From Bacteriovorax sp. PP10 (GTDB taxonomy: Bacteria; Bdellovibrionota; Bacteriovoracia; Bacteriovoracales; Bacteriovoracaceae), in the NCBI RefSeq assembly GCF_035013165.1, contig NZ_JAYGJQ010000003.1, positions 124,001 through 188,000 on the forward strand: a stretch of 64,000 bases of DNA, read 5' to 3'. Under the pieces are notes generated by a model. The model ran no database searches and was not told the origin of the DNA. It saw nothing but the letters and a program-made list of their open reading frames with translations. How positions within the stretch are numbered: the stretch's first letter is position 1; every line of letters begins with the position of its first letter. Below, in pieces: positions 48,403 through 57,688 of the stretch. The translations under genes and the position numbers were made by a program.

Positions 48403-49017
48403 TTAAGCTTTTTTAGGAAAGTATAATCTGACAATCATGCCTGAGTTATCAATGCGACGGCCCCATTCGATCTTCCCGTTAACCTTCTTCATGTTGTCAT
48501 TCATAATTGCTTTGCCAATACCGTGCGGGATAATAGAGATTTCTTCAAAACTGTTTTCAGTTTGTTTTTTTTCCATGCCGTTATCAACGATTTCAAAAAC
48601 ACAATGGTTACCGGTTTCAAGGAGTCTGATAATTAATTTTGTCGACTTTGCTTTAAGGGAATTGTCGATGGCATTTTCGATCACCTGAAAAACTAAATTG
48701 ATATTGAAATCAATACTAAAGTCAGATTTCGGTTTGTAGTCGCGTGTTTCGTTGATGACTTCGATAGGATAAAGAAAGCTGATCGTTTCTGTTAATAAAT
48801 CCATTTGGCGGATAAATTCAATCGAAGTGAAGGAGAGTTTGCACTCTTCGTATCCTTCCTGCATAAATTTGTAGGCGTCATTGATGATTTCATTAATGCG
48901 AATGAGGTTTGTTCTGATCGCGTGAAAATCCTCCTCTCCATATTTCTTGGAAAGAATGGCCGTATGGCCTGAAATAAGTGTTAGCTTATTGCGGATATCA
49001 TGCAAATAAGTAAGCAT
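48403..49017 (-). CDS. Minimal soluble histidine kinase
   Basis: A 204-residue protein made only of a kinase core. The dimerisation/phosphorylation helix starts at once with His6 (YLHDIRNKLTLISGH). The ATPase domain has the N box IENAIDNSLKA, G1 EIVDNGM and G2 HGIGKAI. There is no sensor, PAS or membrane segment, and a stop codon lies just upstream of the ATG. It may be run by a partner protein, or act as a phosphotransfer enzyme. AGGAG lies 11 bases before the start. The receiver partner is not adjacent. Confidence 0.85.
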   Translation of the reverse strand: MLTYLHDIRNKLTLISGHTAILSKKYGEEDFHAIRTNLIRINEIINDAYKFMQEGYEECKLSFTSIEFIRQMDLLTETISFLYPIEVINETRDYKPKSDFSIDFNINLVFQVIENAIDNSLKAKSTKLIIRLLETGNHCVFEIVDNGMEKKQTENSFEEISIIPHGIGKAIMNDNMKKVNGKIEWGRRIDNSGMIVRLYFPKKA

Positions 49018-49130
49018 TAGTTATGGACTCCTAAATGTACCTTAGTAGGAATTTTATATTCCGCCACGAATACGTCAAGGGGGGACATGTTGCCCATTAA
49101 CGAAAAAATAAGGTTTGTTTATTTAGACTA

Positions 49131-49167
49131 AAAAGGCCAAGGATCTCTCTTTGATTCTTGGCCTTTT
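49131..49167 (-). terminator. Intrinsic terminator
   Basis: AAAAGGCCAAG / CTTGGCCTTTT stem with a longer loop. On the minus strand T residues follow. It lies 14 bases beyond the stop of the XRE-regulator gene. Confidence 0.85.
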
Positions 49168-49180
49168 AGAATTGTGTTTT

Positions 49181-50014
49181 TTATGAAGCGTAAGTGACTT
49201 GCCATCTCTGGTCTTTTTTAATTTCGTGGATCGCAGGACCTGTTCCTTTGATACTTTTTGTCGATTTCATCACATGGAATGGATACAGGAAGCTGTAGTT
49301 CATAACCAGGTCTGATTTTTCAAGCGACTTCATGAATGGAAGATTCTTTTTCTTTAAATTAACGAAGTACTCACCTTTTGTTCCAGTGAATTCGTATTCC
49401 AGAATGCTGTCTTCGTCATTATTGATGATAGTAAAAAGATCAGCTACAGACTCTGAAGACGCCAATTGCTTCATCTGACGCCCAAGAGCGTGATCGAAGT
49501 TCAGGTCTAGTAGCGCCACTGATTTTGCGTTGATCTTGTTGTCTTCCAAAAATGAGAAAAACGTATCAGCAAGCTCCGTTGTGATTGGATGATTTAAAAT
49601 ATAGAAAATTTCCTTAGCAATTCCATTTTGTTTTAAGAATGCTTCAAATGTCTTGCTATGGTTTTTGACCAGGAAATCAAAAAGAGGGCGAATTTTTCTT
49701 ACGCTGAAGATGTAGTTCCCTTTTGAGAAATCAAATCCTGACGCCAGAGCGGCCCCTTCAGTTTTAAGATTTTGGAAAGCGCTTTCGTTAAGCTCTAGTC
49801 CATAATATGTGAAGCAGTATGGATCCTGAATATTAAAAGCACGAAGGAATTTAAACCATAATCCAAGCTCAGGGCTCATTGATCCAGCTTCAATTTTTGA
49901 AATTGTCCCTTGAGTAACACCTAAAATGGCCGAAAATTCTGTCTGCTGCAGACGGTGAAATTTACGGGTTGATTTAAATAAAACAGCGATGCTACTGTTA
50001 ATTTCTTTGCTCAT
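49181..50014 (-). CDS. XRE-family transcription regulator with unknown C-terminal domain
   Basis: A 277-residue protein. Residues 8-65 are a Cro/C1-type HTH: FHRLQQTEFSAILGVTQGTI then SKIEAGSMSPELGLWFKFL. The rest, about 200 residues, is a family-specific domain I do not recognise (EDNKINAKSVALLDLNFDHA; EYFVNLKKKNLPFMKSLEK). The start is chosen at 50014 (GAGAGAAG upstream); earlier in-frame ATGs at 50029 and 50041 lack support. It overlaps the end of the upstream hydrolase gene by 17 bases, so the two are expressed together. Confidence 0.82.
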   Translation of the reverse strand: MSKEINSSIAVLFKSTRKFHRLQQTEFSAILGVTQGTISKIEAGSMSPELGLWFKFLRAFNIQDPYCFTYYGLELNESAFQNLKTEGAALASGFDFSKGNYIFSVRKIRPLFDFLVKNHSKTFEAFLKQNGIAKEIFYILNHPITTELADTFFSFLEDNKINAKSVALLDLNFDHALGRQMKQLASSESVADLFTIINNDEDSILEYEFTGTKGEYFVNLKKKNLPFMKSLEKSDLVMNYSFLYPFHVMKSTKSIKGTGPAIHEIKKDQRWQVTYAS

Positions 50015-50858
50015 TTTGACTTCTCTCATGTTGGCGGTCATTTTTAAATTCTATTTCTATTTTTTCGTTAAAGGCCTTATTACAAAATTCTGCCAGTTTT
50101 CGATTAAAGTCTACATCCATTTCTACGTGAGGTGAATGTCCGGCTTCAATTTCATTAAAATGAACCTGACTTAAATTCGAAAAACATTCCTGACTAATAT
50201 AAGTATTATTAATCAGAGAGTCTTTTGTTGCTAGTAAAAACATTACGGCGCCATTGAAACTCTTAATTAATTCTACCTCGTCTTCATTCTTGAAGGAAGT
50301 GACGTCCTCCAAAATACCTAATCGGAATTTAGGGTCGGTGTTCAAGAAATCCCCAATTGCGATGGCTTTCTCAGGCCCGACATAATTCATTTCATCCATT
50401 AATGTGGAGATTTCTACATAATTGGATTCGCTTTTTCCCATAGGAAAAGCATTGGGATTAGGAGTAAAGGCCCTAGCATCAAAGGGGTTTTTAAGCGGAG
50501 GTGTTCCAAATAAAAATAATCCGTAAGGCTTAATTTCTGTTTTTAAAAAGTTGATCGCAACGTGCCCACCCAGTGAATGGCCGGCAAAAATAAATTTGTT
50601 AATTTCTAGAGTTTTTAAAAACTCCGACAAGATTTGTGACAAAATCTTAACAGAATATGTTTCCAGCGCTGAACTCTCGCCATGACCAGGTAGGTCTACA
50701 AAAACAAGACGGTAGTTTTTTAGAAGAGGTGATTCCATTTGTTTTGAAAAAGTTCTTAGAGAGTGAGAGTTGCCATGAAGAAAAATAATGGCGCATTCCT
50801 GCTCAATATTTTTTTCAATAAAGTTTAAACTTACACCATTAATGGAAAGCTTTTTCAT
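49998..50858 (-). CDS. Alpha/beta hydrolase
   Basis: A 286-residue alpha/beta hydrolase with the oxyanion motif IIFLHGNSHSLRTF, nucleophile Ser95 in FAGHSLGGHVA, and catalytic His in EAGHSPHVEMD. DLPGHGES is the usual strand-4 loop. The C-terminus (EFKNDRQHERSQNEQRN) extends into the XRE gene. Probably an esterase or lipase-like enzyme controlled with, or by, the adjacent regulator; the substrate is unknown. Confidence 0.87.
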   Translation of the reverse strand: MKKLSINGVSLNFIEKNIEQECAIIFLHGNSHSLRTFSKQMESPLLKNYRLVFVDLPGHGESSALETYSVKILSQILSEFLKTLEINKFIFAGHSLGGHVAINFLKTEIKPYGLFLFGTPPLKNPFDARAFTPNPNAFPMGKSESNYVEISTLMDEMNYVGPEKAIAIGDFLNTDPKFRLGILEDVTSFKNEDEVELIKSFNGAVMFLLATKDSLINNTYISQECFSNLSQVHFNEIEAGHSPHVEMDVDFNRKLAEFCNKAFNEKIEIEFKNDRQHERSQNEQRN

Positions 50859-50931
50859 AGAGGGGTTCTTCTTTGGGCAAGGCCCAATTAATTAATCCCT
50901 AATGAAATACCATTGGAAAAGCGTTTTGTAA

Positions 50932-52275
50932 CTATTTCTTCTTCTTAAGAGTACGCTCAAGTGCCTTAATTATAAGGGCCGCATCCGGGCTCGGGTAACG
51001 TCTGAATAGTTCTTCAGTGACCGGTTTTGGTTGTCCGCCAATTTCCTTAAATCTCATCAGCTCAAGTGTGAAATGGTGAGCGATAATAAAGATCTTAGAA
51101 AGATCAGGGAGCTTTTCGATGGCATTTGAGAAGCCTTTTCCGTTAAAGGCACCGTGATGATGGCGAATGATTTCATCGGCCCCCAGCGGCGCTTCAGGAT
51201 GGTTTTTGATCAATTGAGAAGCCTCGTTAGCGTGGTTGAACACCAGGTCCCAGTCTTCTTCAGACAAGTGGGCCTTTTCTAGTTCTTCAAAGGAGTTGAT
51301 CTTTGCCAGGTCTTCTCGTTCTGTCAGCATGATGTCGTGAAAGAAAGAAGCAAAGGCGATTTTTTCAAAGGCCAGAGGATCACTGAACTTTAAGTTCTTC
51401 ACCATTTCAGAGGCCACGACAGAAGTCATATGGCTTTTTTGGTAAAGAGGTCCGGTCTTTGAGTTGATAACTTTATGAAGTAGCCCCGACATTTCTGGAG
51501 ACTTCTGAAAATTCTTAATCATATTTTCAATGATGGTGTCAGTTAACTGGATGGTCTCGCTGTTAAAGCCCAACGTCACAATTTCTTTTGTGGCTATATC
51601 GAAAGACTCTCCCATGACTTGAATTTTTTGTACTTCATCGATTCCCGGTGCTTCGATTTTATCAACCAGGCGGTTGGATAAAAAGATCGTAAAGTTTCTA
51701 TGGTGCTCTTTAGGAATATAGAAAAACTCCAGGCCTTGTTCCTGGTATCTTTGAATCAGTTCCAGGGAGATCGCGTCTCCGTTATGAATCCTTTTTACGA
51801 ACTGGAATTCAGTCGGAGATTTTTTAATACGAATAAAGACATCGCAGTTAATTGAATCGAGATTGAAAAAATATCTTACCGGGATAGAGACGTAGTCAGG
51901 CACGGCCTTTCTCGCCAGAACCTCTTCATTGATCCCTAGAATCTTCGCCGTTGTCTGGATGACTTTTTCCCAGTCAGTATTGCTGGGGATGTGAACAGTG
52001 TGCTCAGAAGATTTATTCGTTTTACCTCCCAAAACAATCAGGCCGATATCGAGTTGGTTTTCAATCAGGTAATCGTTAATCATATTGGCCGAGTCTTCGC
52101 CGTCGACAAAAGAGTTGGTAATGATCAAATCAATGCTTGGTAAAATCGCCAGCAGGTTGAGAGCATCTTGTGCATTTGTTCGATGAATAAGATCAACTCC
52201 AAGATAAGTTGTAAGGTTAACTGAAATTAAATCATTCATCGTCTTGTTGCTTTCAATAAGAATGACTTGTGCCAT
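50932..52275 (-). CDS. Pseudo-receiver / degenerate HD-GYP-like protein
   Basis: A 447-residue protein. Residues 1-115 fold like a CheY receiver, but the phosphoacceptor position is Asn54 (LIITNSFVDGED) and the acidic pair is Glu-Ser (LIESN), so it should not be phosphorylated. Residues 265-445 resemble an HD-GYP phosphodiesterase: His282, HD at 313-314 (FFHDIML), His348 and HHHGAFNGKGF (372-382), where active enzymes have HHERxDGxGYP. The GYP is GF without Pro. Cyclic-di-GMP turnover is thus doubtful; it may be a binding or scaffold protein. A middle region of about 130 residues is unassigned. Confidence 0.8.
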   Translation of the reverse strand: MAQVILIESNKTMNDLISVNLTTYLGVDLIHRTNAQDALNLLAILPSIDLIITNSFVDGEDSANMINDYLIENQLDIGLIVLGGKTNKSSEHTVHIPSNTDWEKVIQTTAKILGINEEVLARKAVPDYVSIPVRYFFNLDSINCDVFIRIKKSPTEFQFVKRIHNGDAISLELIQRYQEQGLEFFYIPKEHHRNFTIFLSNRLVDKIEAPGIDEVQKIQVMGESFDIATKEIVTLGFNSETIQLTDTIIENMIKNFQKSPEMSGLLHKVINSKTGPLYQKSHMTSVVASEMVKNLKFSDPLAFEKIAFASFFHDIMLTEREDLAKINSFEELEKAHLSEEDWDLVFNHANEASQLIKNHPEAPLGADEIIRHHHGAFNGKGFSNAIEKLPDLSKIFIIAHHFTLELMRFKEIGGQPKPVTEELFRRYPSPDAALIIKALERTLKKKK

Positions 52276-52324
52276 AAGAGACTATCCTTGAAAAAACTAT
52301 CTTACTTGTCTCTATTATTTTAGC

Positions 52325-53092
52325 TTAGTTATCCCTTAATTCAAGCGCAGGTGATCTGGAGAGATCTGCCGCAATGGCCTCGTCGGTTACTCCAATGAGT
52401 CTTGCCTTAGTCATCGTTCTTTTCTGACCAAAGCCTTTTTTGTTTTCGAGTTTCCATCTAGAGGCGATCATAGACTTCCTGACACTTTCTGAAGCGCTAT
52501 AAGTTGATAAAAAAACCTCGGGTGCAGACATAATCCTTAGGTCATCAAACCATTCAACCGTCCAGAGCATAGGGTTTCTTTTAGGGGAGAAAGCGTCCTG
52601 AAAAATGGCCGTGAATTTTGGCAATAAACCTAACTTAAATGCTTCAGGAAGAGTCTTTCGGCCATCGCCGATAAAGATTGTAATCGATAGGCGAGTGTCT
52701 GCTTTAAGATCTAATTGACAGACATAAGTCTCATTTTGCTTATGAAAAACGTAATCGGGAAATGTTTCTTTGGCCGACCATAAAAAAAGAACTTCATCGA
52801 GTTCGATGGAAGTGTAACTAAGCTCCAAACTGTGAGAGTCGTGCTTCATGACTTCGTCTATAAATGCCTTCAGACCAATTCCCACACCGAAACCCACATC
52901 TAAAACATGAACATTCTGGCGGGCCTTAAGTTGATCATCGACGTGGCAACCTAAAATATAGTTGTAAACTGTTTCATCGTAAGCGCCGGAAAGATTGTGA
53001 CAGGCCTCATTGAAGAATTCCGACCAAAGTGTTTTTGTCTGATCTTCAGTTTCAATGATTTTATATTTTCCTAATTTTCCGGTGAAATCCAT
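52325..53092 (-). CDS. mnmD: MnmC-type methyltransferase (MnmD-like)
   Basis: A 255-residue S-adenosylmethionine methyltransferase of the MnmC N-domain family (DUF752). It methylates the aminomethyl group on wobble uridine 34 of certain tRNAs. Landmarks are SEFFNEACHNLSGAYDETV, the SAM loop HVLDVGFGVGIGLKAF, FQDAFSPKRNPMLWTVEWF and STYSASESVRKSM, then GFGQKRTMTKARL. The FAD-dependent half of MnmC is absent, so this is a stand-alone MnmD-type protein. It acts in the cytoplasm. It is divergent from the lipoprotein gene at 53138. Confidence 0.9.
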   Translation of the reverse strand: MDFTGKLGKYKIIETEDQTKTLWSEFFNEACHNLSGAYDETVYNYILGCHVDDQLKARQNVHVLDVGFGVGIGLKAFIDEVMKHDSHSLELSYTSIELDEVLFLWSAKETFPDYVFHKQNETYVCQLDLKADTRLSITIFIGDGRKTLPEAFKLGLLPKFTAIFQDAFSPKRNPMLWTVEWFDDLRIMSAPEVFLSTYSASESVRKSMIASRWKLENKKGFGQKRTMTKARLIGVTDEAIAADLSRSPALELRDN

Positions 53093-53137
53093 ATGGCCTT
53101 CTATTAATTAAATTTTGTTAGTACCGATACTGTGCCT

Positions 53138-53818
53138 ATGAGCAACTTGCGTAGAACACATTTACTCTTAACATCAACCTTCATGCTGGCACTAGCTGGT
53201 TGCGGTGGAGCTGGTAGTAAAGATCCCACAGGATATTCGAATAATGCTCAAATGTCAGTAGTTCAGGATTTATCAACTGAAGAAAGATCGATTGCTACTC
53301 GTATTTGTTACGCGTATCAATCAAAGAGTTCAAGCTTCAGGGGGCAAACCTATAATGCTGGAAGTTTCATTTATAATATCGATTCGAGAAACTGTGTAGA
53401 CGCTCGTACAAGTTATACAGTGAATGCTGTTCTAAAGCCCCTGACTGTTCCTATGACTATGGAGCCGGACACAGCTAAACCTTTCCAAAAAACAGTTCAG
53501 ACAGATACGACAGGTTACCTGACTCAGTTATGTGCGAAGATCAGAAGCAATAAACCAGTTAGTAATACAGTGACGGAAACGTCGACAAAAATTCAAATTA
53601 GATTCTTTAAGGACACTCTTGATAGCTATACTCTCCGTTATTTTACACCAACCGGAACTAACGGTGCGATGAAGATTACGAGTGCTGAAACTATCAAGGT
53701 AAGAACGGACTCGAGCACTGGAATCCTGGGAATGGATGAGAAGTATACGATCCAACAGACCTGTGGAACCAGCGATAAGTACTCTGAGTTCAATCAGAAC
53801 TTTATCAACTTCCTATAA
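53138..53818 (+). CDS. Lipoprotein, unknown
   Basis: A 226-residue protein with a clear lipobox (LALAGC), so the mature N-terminal Cys should be lipidated. A GTG six bases upstream of the ATG could also start it; no clear ribosome binding site distinguishes them. The mature part is Thr- and Ser-rich with Cys at RICYAY, NCVDAR, LCAKIR and QTCGTS, and looks beta-rich. No recognised family. It is convergent with the gene ending at 53833, 15 bases away. Confidence 0.78.
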   Translation: MSNLRRTHLLLTSTFMLALAGCGGAGSKDPTGYSNNAQMSVVQDLSTEERSIATRICYAYQSKSSSFRGQTYNAGSFIYNIDSRNCVDARTSYTVNAVLKPLTVPMTMEPDTAKPFQKTVQTDTTGYLTQLCAKIRSNKPVSNTVTETSTKIQIRFFKDTLDSYTLRYFTPTGTNGAMKITSAETIKVRTDSSTGILGMDEKYTIQQTCGTSDKYSEFNQNFINFL

Positions 53819-53832
53819 CTTTCAAAAAAAAT

Positions 53833-55596
53833 TTATTTATTTTTATCTTTCTGGACTGAATATTTCAGGAAGGCATCGTTGATCGTCTTAACTTCAAGGT
53901 TCGTGGTATCAGCATTTCCTTTCTGGTCCTTCAGACTTGCGTTCTTGATTTGATCTTTTATCAGCTTGCCCTGATCATCTTCAAGAGAGTTGGCTTCAGC
54001 AAATAACGAAGCCGTGTTGCGGGAGCTATTTCCTTTGCGGTCATCAACTTCCAGGTATGAAGACACCACGTTGTTGAAGTAAACCAGGTTCTGTAAATCA
54101 GAGCTTCTTGATTCCAGCTCTTTTTTGATCTTATCAAGTTTATTTATATTGGCATCAACGTTTTCAATCTTGCCGTCAGTCGCGGATGTTTTAGCGGCAA
54201 TTCGTTCGGCCATTTCTTTAATAATGGCAGCTTTTTGATTGGAGTAACGATCAAGAATTTCTTTTTTAACCTGATCAATACTTTTTTGATCGGCAGTCAT
54301 CGTTTCAATTTCTTGTTTGCTGTATCCTTCTTCTTTTAAATAATCTTTAACCTTTTGAGGAGACGAAGAAAGCTCTTCTTCTAAAATACTTTCCTGAGCA
54401 ATCTGGCGCATACCAAGCTCTGCCAGGGCCTTATCATTTTCATCTTTATTAACACTCAGGTATTTTTCACAAGCTTTCGCATTGACGATCACGCCGTCTT
54501 TATAACAGCCTTCAAGATCTTTGAGCTTGCTGTTCAGAGGCTTTTCCAGCGCCGTCTTGACGTCTGTAGAAGTCATATCAAGTAAAGCGTCTGATGAAGT
54601 CTTTTTAAGATCAGTGATGGCCTTCATGTTTGAAGCGATATTGGCCGTTTGAGTAGAATTTAAATCATTATAGAAAGTCAGTTGAGTGTCGGCGACCATA
54701 ATGTTTTTTCTGGCAGACTTCACGTAGTCCATAATCAGGCAGGCCCTCTTACTGGTCTCGGCATGATCAGAAGAAGGGTCTTTAACACATGCTTTAGAAA
54801 CGGAACCAATACACATGTTCCATTTAATACCGTCAGAACTATTACTTTTTAAGTCAGCTGATCTAAGAGATTTTAAGTTAGATTCACGGTCTTTTTTACG
54901 TTGAGTTTCGTCACTAGAGATCACACAGCTTGAAGATTCACACGTACATTTTGATTTATCTTCGACACATACTTTTTGCTCTGCTTGAGAGCAAGCACAT
55001 GAATCCGGGACGGTATCAAGACAGTAAGAAGTAAAAGCACTGATGATCGTCTTACCAAGTTCTGATTTATAAAGATCGATAAACTGTCTGTGATCAACTG
55101 AGAGAATGGTATTCTTTTTTCTTTCTTCAACAGTTAATGCCACGTCAGGATTTAAAATAACATCCAGTTTTTTACCATAATAATCGGAGAGTGCCGCTAC
55201 CGCTGGATCAGATTCATAGTCAGTTGCGATACTGGCCTTTCTAGCTGTTAGACTTAATTGTGAAGTGCTGGCCGGAGCTCGCCCTTCTTCAGGAGCAGTT
55301 TTTTCACCCTTTAATTCCTGAGCGTAAACTTCCTGAACTTGCTTTTTTAGTGCGGTATTTTTTTTAACGGCATCCCACAAACAAGTAAATGTATCGCTTG
55401 TCTGCGTCTCTGTTTCTACAGCATATCGTTTTTGGCAATCGGCATAGATCGGCTCGACACCTTCAATCTTCATAAGTTTTTGAAGAGAATCATTAATAAC
55501 AATTCCACCGCTCACGTCATTTTTTTTAGGCGTAGAATCTGCTGCCATCGCGATGGCATTCATAAGAATGAAGATAATGATGAAGTATGTTTTCAT
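53833..55596 (-). CDS. Exported protein with Cys cluster and coiled coil
   Basis: A 587-residue protein with a signal peptide (MKTYFIIIFILMNAIAMAADS). At about residues 190-225 there is a dense Cys cluster (SYCLDTVPDSCACSQAEQKV, then CVED, CTCESSSCV), about nine Cys in 35 residues. The rest is charged and helical with long heptad-like stretches (NINKLDKIKKELESRSSDLQ). A periplasmic rod with a disulfide-rich or metal-binding hub is plausible. No recognised family. Confidence 0.8.
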   Translation of the reverse strand: MKTYFIIIFILMNAIAMAADSTPKKNDVSGGIVINDSLQKLMKIEGVEPIYADCQKRYAVETETQTSDTFTCLWDAVKKNTALKKQVQEVYAQELKGEKTAPEEGRAPASTSQLSLTARKASIATDYESDPAVAALSDYYGKKLDVILNPDVALTVEERKKNTILSVDHRQFIDLYKSELGKTIISAFTSYCLDTVPDSCACSQAEQKVCVEDKSKCTCESSSCVISSDETQRKKDRESNLKSLRSADLKSNSSDGIKWNMCIGSVSKACVKDPSSDHAETSKRACLIMDYVKSARKNIMVADTQLTFYNDLNSTQTANIASNMKAITDLKKTSSDALLDMTSTDVKTALEKPLNSKLKDLEGCYKDGVIVNAKACEKYLSVNKDENDKALAELGMRQIAQESILEEELSSSPQKVKDYLKEEGYSKQEIETMTADQKSIDQVKKEILDRYSNQKAAIIKEMAERIAAKTSATDGKIENVDANINKLDKIKKELESRSSDLQNLVYFNNVVSSYLEVDDRKGNSSRNTASLFAEANSLEDDQGKLIKDQIKNASLKDQKGNADTTNLEVKTINDAFLKYSVQKDKNK

Positions 55597-55693
55597 AGAC
55601 CCCGATAGTTTATTCTACCAAACTTATCGGTTATTCCTGTAAAAACTGTATTTTCGATGGTTTTTAGGGAAAAGGGCGCCCAAATATCGTGGC

Positions 55694-56680
55694 TTATGAC
55701 TCTTTTTTGGCCTTTAAGAACCCTAATCCAAAGACCGGGCTGTCTTCCATTTTTTGGCGTCTTTTATTGTACTCTTCAGTGGTTTTAACGGAAGCATGCC
55801 CCACGTCCTTAGAGACCTTATAAAGATCAATCCCAGCATCGAGGGCCGATCCTATATAACTTGCGCGCGCTGAATGGGGAGAGATCCTGTGATGGATTCC
55901 GGCCTTCTTGCACCAAGTTTTTACGATGTAGTCTACAGACTTAGGATTGAGAGGTTTAATAATATGAGTAGGCTCAAGCGGGTTTTTTGAAGGCCTGAAA
56001 ATCCAGTCTTCTGCATGAACTTTTTCACCTGAACTCTCCAGGTGATTGATGTATTCTAAAATCACTTCAGCACATTTCGGATGCACAACTTTTGTTAATT
56101 GCTTTCCGCCTTTGGCGCGTACTTCAATCACATAATGTGAATCGCGGATGCTGAAATTCTTGCGGCGAAGATTGATTAATTCTGCCTTTCTAATTCCGGT
56201 TGTAAAAAGCGTGTAAATCACCGCTTTATGCAATAGTCCTGGGCCTTTTAGATCTTCTATAAGGGAGAGTAAATCAGAAATTTGATCATCACTAAGATCA
56301 TTAGTTGGCTGAACAACTTCCTGTCGTGGACGTTTGATAGATGAGCAGGGATTAAACTGAATCATCGATTTTTCGATTAAAAAATCAAAGAAACTAGAGT
56401 TCGCCGCTATCTTTCTATTTATGCTTTTTGGGGCAAGTCCATTATCGGTAAGCCAATTTCTGAAGGCAACAACATGCACTCGCTCAACTCCAGTATAGCC
56501 GTTTACCTCTCTAAAGTTTTCCTTTAGGAATTCAAAGAACTGAGTGATGTCGATACGATATGACTTACGTGTATGAAGGGACTCAAAGTTACTAAAGAAT
56601 TCATACTCTAGTTTATAATTAAATGAACCCTGATTGTGAACTTTAAGAGAACTATCATTTTTTCTTACTGGAGTATTCAT
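55694..56680 (-). CDS. Xer-type tyrosine recombinase
   Basis: A 328-residue recombinase if started at 56680; the frame runs open to 56854 but enters the divergent gene's territory. Catalytic residues are complete: Arg164 (TTGIRKAELI), Lys190 (RAKGGKQL), His269 and Arg272 (SPHSARASYIG), His295 (DVGHASVKTT) and Tyr304 (TEEYNKRR). The N-terminal SAM-like domain (TRKSYRIDITQFFEFL) is standard. Close to XerC/XerD in size; which one cannot be told. No dif-like site was recognised beside it. Confidence 0.88.
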   Translation of the reverse strand: MNTPVRKNDSSLKVHNQGSFNYKLEYEFFSNFESLHTRKSYRIDITQFFEFLKENFREVNGYTGVERVHVVAFRNWLTDNGLAPKSINRKIAANSSFFDFLIEKSMIQFNPCSSIKRPRQEVVQPTNDLSDDQISDLLSLIEDLKGPGLLHKAVIYTLFTTGIRKAELINLRRKNFSIRDSHYVIEVRAKGGKQLTKVVHPKCAEVILEYINHLESSGEKVHAEDWIFRPSKNPLEPTHIIKPLNPKSVDYIVKTWCKKAGIHHRISPHSARASYIGSALDAGIDLYKVSKDVGHASVKTTEEYNKRRQKMEDSPVFGLGFLKAKKES

Positions 56681-56759
56681 AGTTAACTTTGATTGTAATA
56701 CATACGATACGGAATAAAAGTTTTTAAATAAACAGGCAAATTTTAGTAGGTGAGGGGTC

Positions 56760-57560
56760 ATGCTATTTTCAGAACAGATTAATATTGCACTTTGTTTTAA
56801 CAGTGAAACTGAGGCGATAACTCTGAGTGAACAATTAAAAGAAATTGCACCCAATATTCATTTCATTATCGCGCCGACTTTTAGTGATTTTTTATTAAAA
56901 ATTACCAATGCCGACAAAATTGATTGTTTCATTGTCGAAGAAAGATACAAGGATTGTGCAGCCATCGATTTGGTCGATCAGATAAAAAGAAATCCAAAGT
57001 ATAAAAAGTCGGTGATATCTATTTTTTCTACAAATCTAAAAAAAGTAGATAACAAATTTTATGAATTAAATTCTGATTATATTTTTGATCTTTCATTTGA
57101 ATTAAACAATGTCATTTTAAATCTAAGAAAATTAATCGTTAAAAATTTGATGCCGGTTATCCCAAAAGATTTTAATGTTTTAGTGTTAGACAACAGCCCT
57201 GAAATCCTTGAAGTGATTTCGCTGCATCTGCAGGAACTCGGTCATGAAAAAATTGAATTATGCACAGATATCCTGGCCGCTAAAAAATTCCTTTTAAGCA
57301 AAGATTACGACTTACTTTTATTAGACTGGAATTTAGATGATGGAACTTGTTTTGATGTGATCGATTTTATCAAAAATAATCCGGTTAGTTCCAGAACTAA
57401 GGCCGCTGTAACCGTGGTTATAACGGGTCGTGATGATGTTGAAGATATTATGACATTATTGAAGTACGGAATTAATGACCACATCATAAAACCATTTGGT
57501 TTTCAGGAATTTGAAGATAAAATTGGATATGCAGTTGAAAAGAACGTCAAAAGGATCTAA
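56760..57560 (+). CDS. Double-receiver response regulator
   Basis: A 266-residue protein with two CheY-like domains and no output domain. Residues 1-125 are a pseudo-receiver with Glu60 in the acceptor region (CFIVEERYKD). Residues 136-266 are a true receiver: Asp189 (LLLLDWNLDDG), Thr in VVITGRDD and Lys in HIIKPFGF. GAGGGG precedes the start by three bases. The hybrid kinase gene follows 128 bases later, so the active receiver is a likely target of that kinase. With no DNA-binding domain it probably acts by protein contact. Confidence 0.87.
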   Translation: MLFSEQINIALCFNSETEAITLSEQLKEIAPNIHFIIAPTFSDFLLKITNADKIDCFIVEERYKDCAAIDLVDQIKRNPKYKKSVISIFSTNLKKVDNKFYELNSDYIFDLSFELNNVILNLRKLIVKNLMPVIPKDFNVLVLDNSPEILEVISLHLQELGHEKIELCTDILAAKKFLLSKDYDLLLLDWNLDDGTCFDVIDFIKNNPVSSRTKAAVTVVITGRDDVEDIMTLLKYGINDHIIKPFGFQEFEDKIGYAVEKNVKRI

Positions 57561-57592
57561 GCTTCTATAATCAAATACGGTTCAAATAGCAC

Positions 57593-57624
57593 CTCTACCT
57601 GATAACTTCCATTATCGGGTAGAG
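57593..57624 (+). other. Hairpin between receiver and kinase genes
   Basis: CTCTACCTGATAA (57593-57605) pairs with TTATCGGGTAGAG (57612-57624) with one G-T pair and a six-base loop. AATCTA follows rather than a T-run, so it is not a standard terminator. It could attenuate or stabilise the upstream transcript. Confidence 0.5.
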
Positions 57625-57688
57625 AATCTAAGGCCAAAATTAAACAAAAACTGGTCACATTTCATGGAAAATGCGATAACAATGAACC

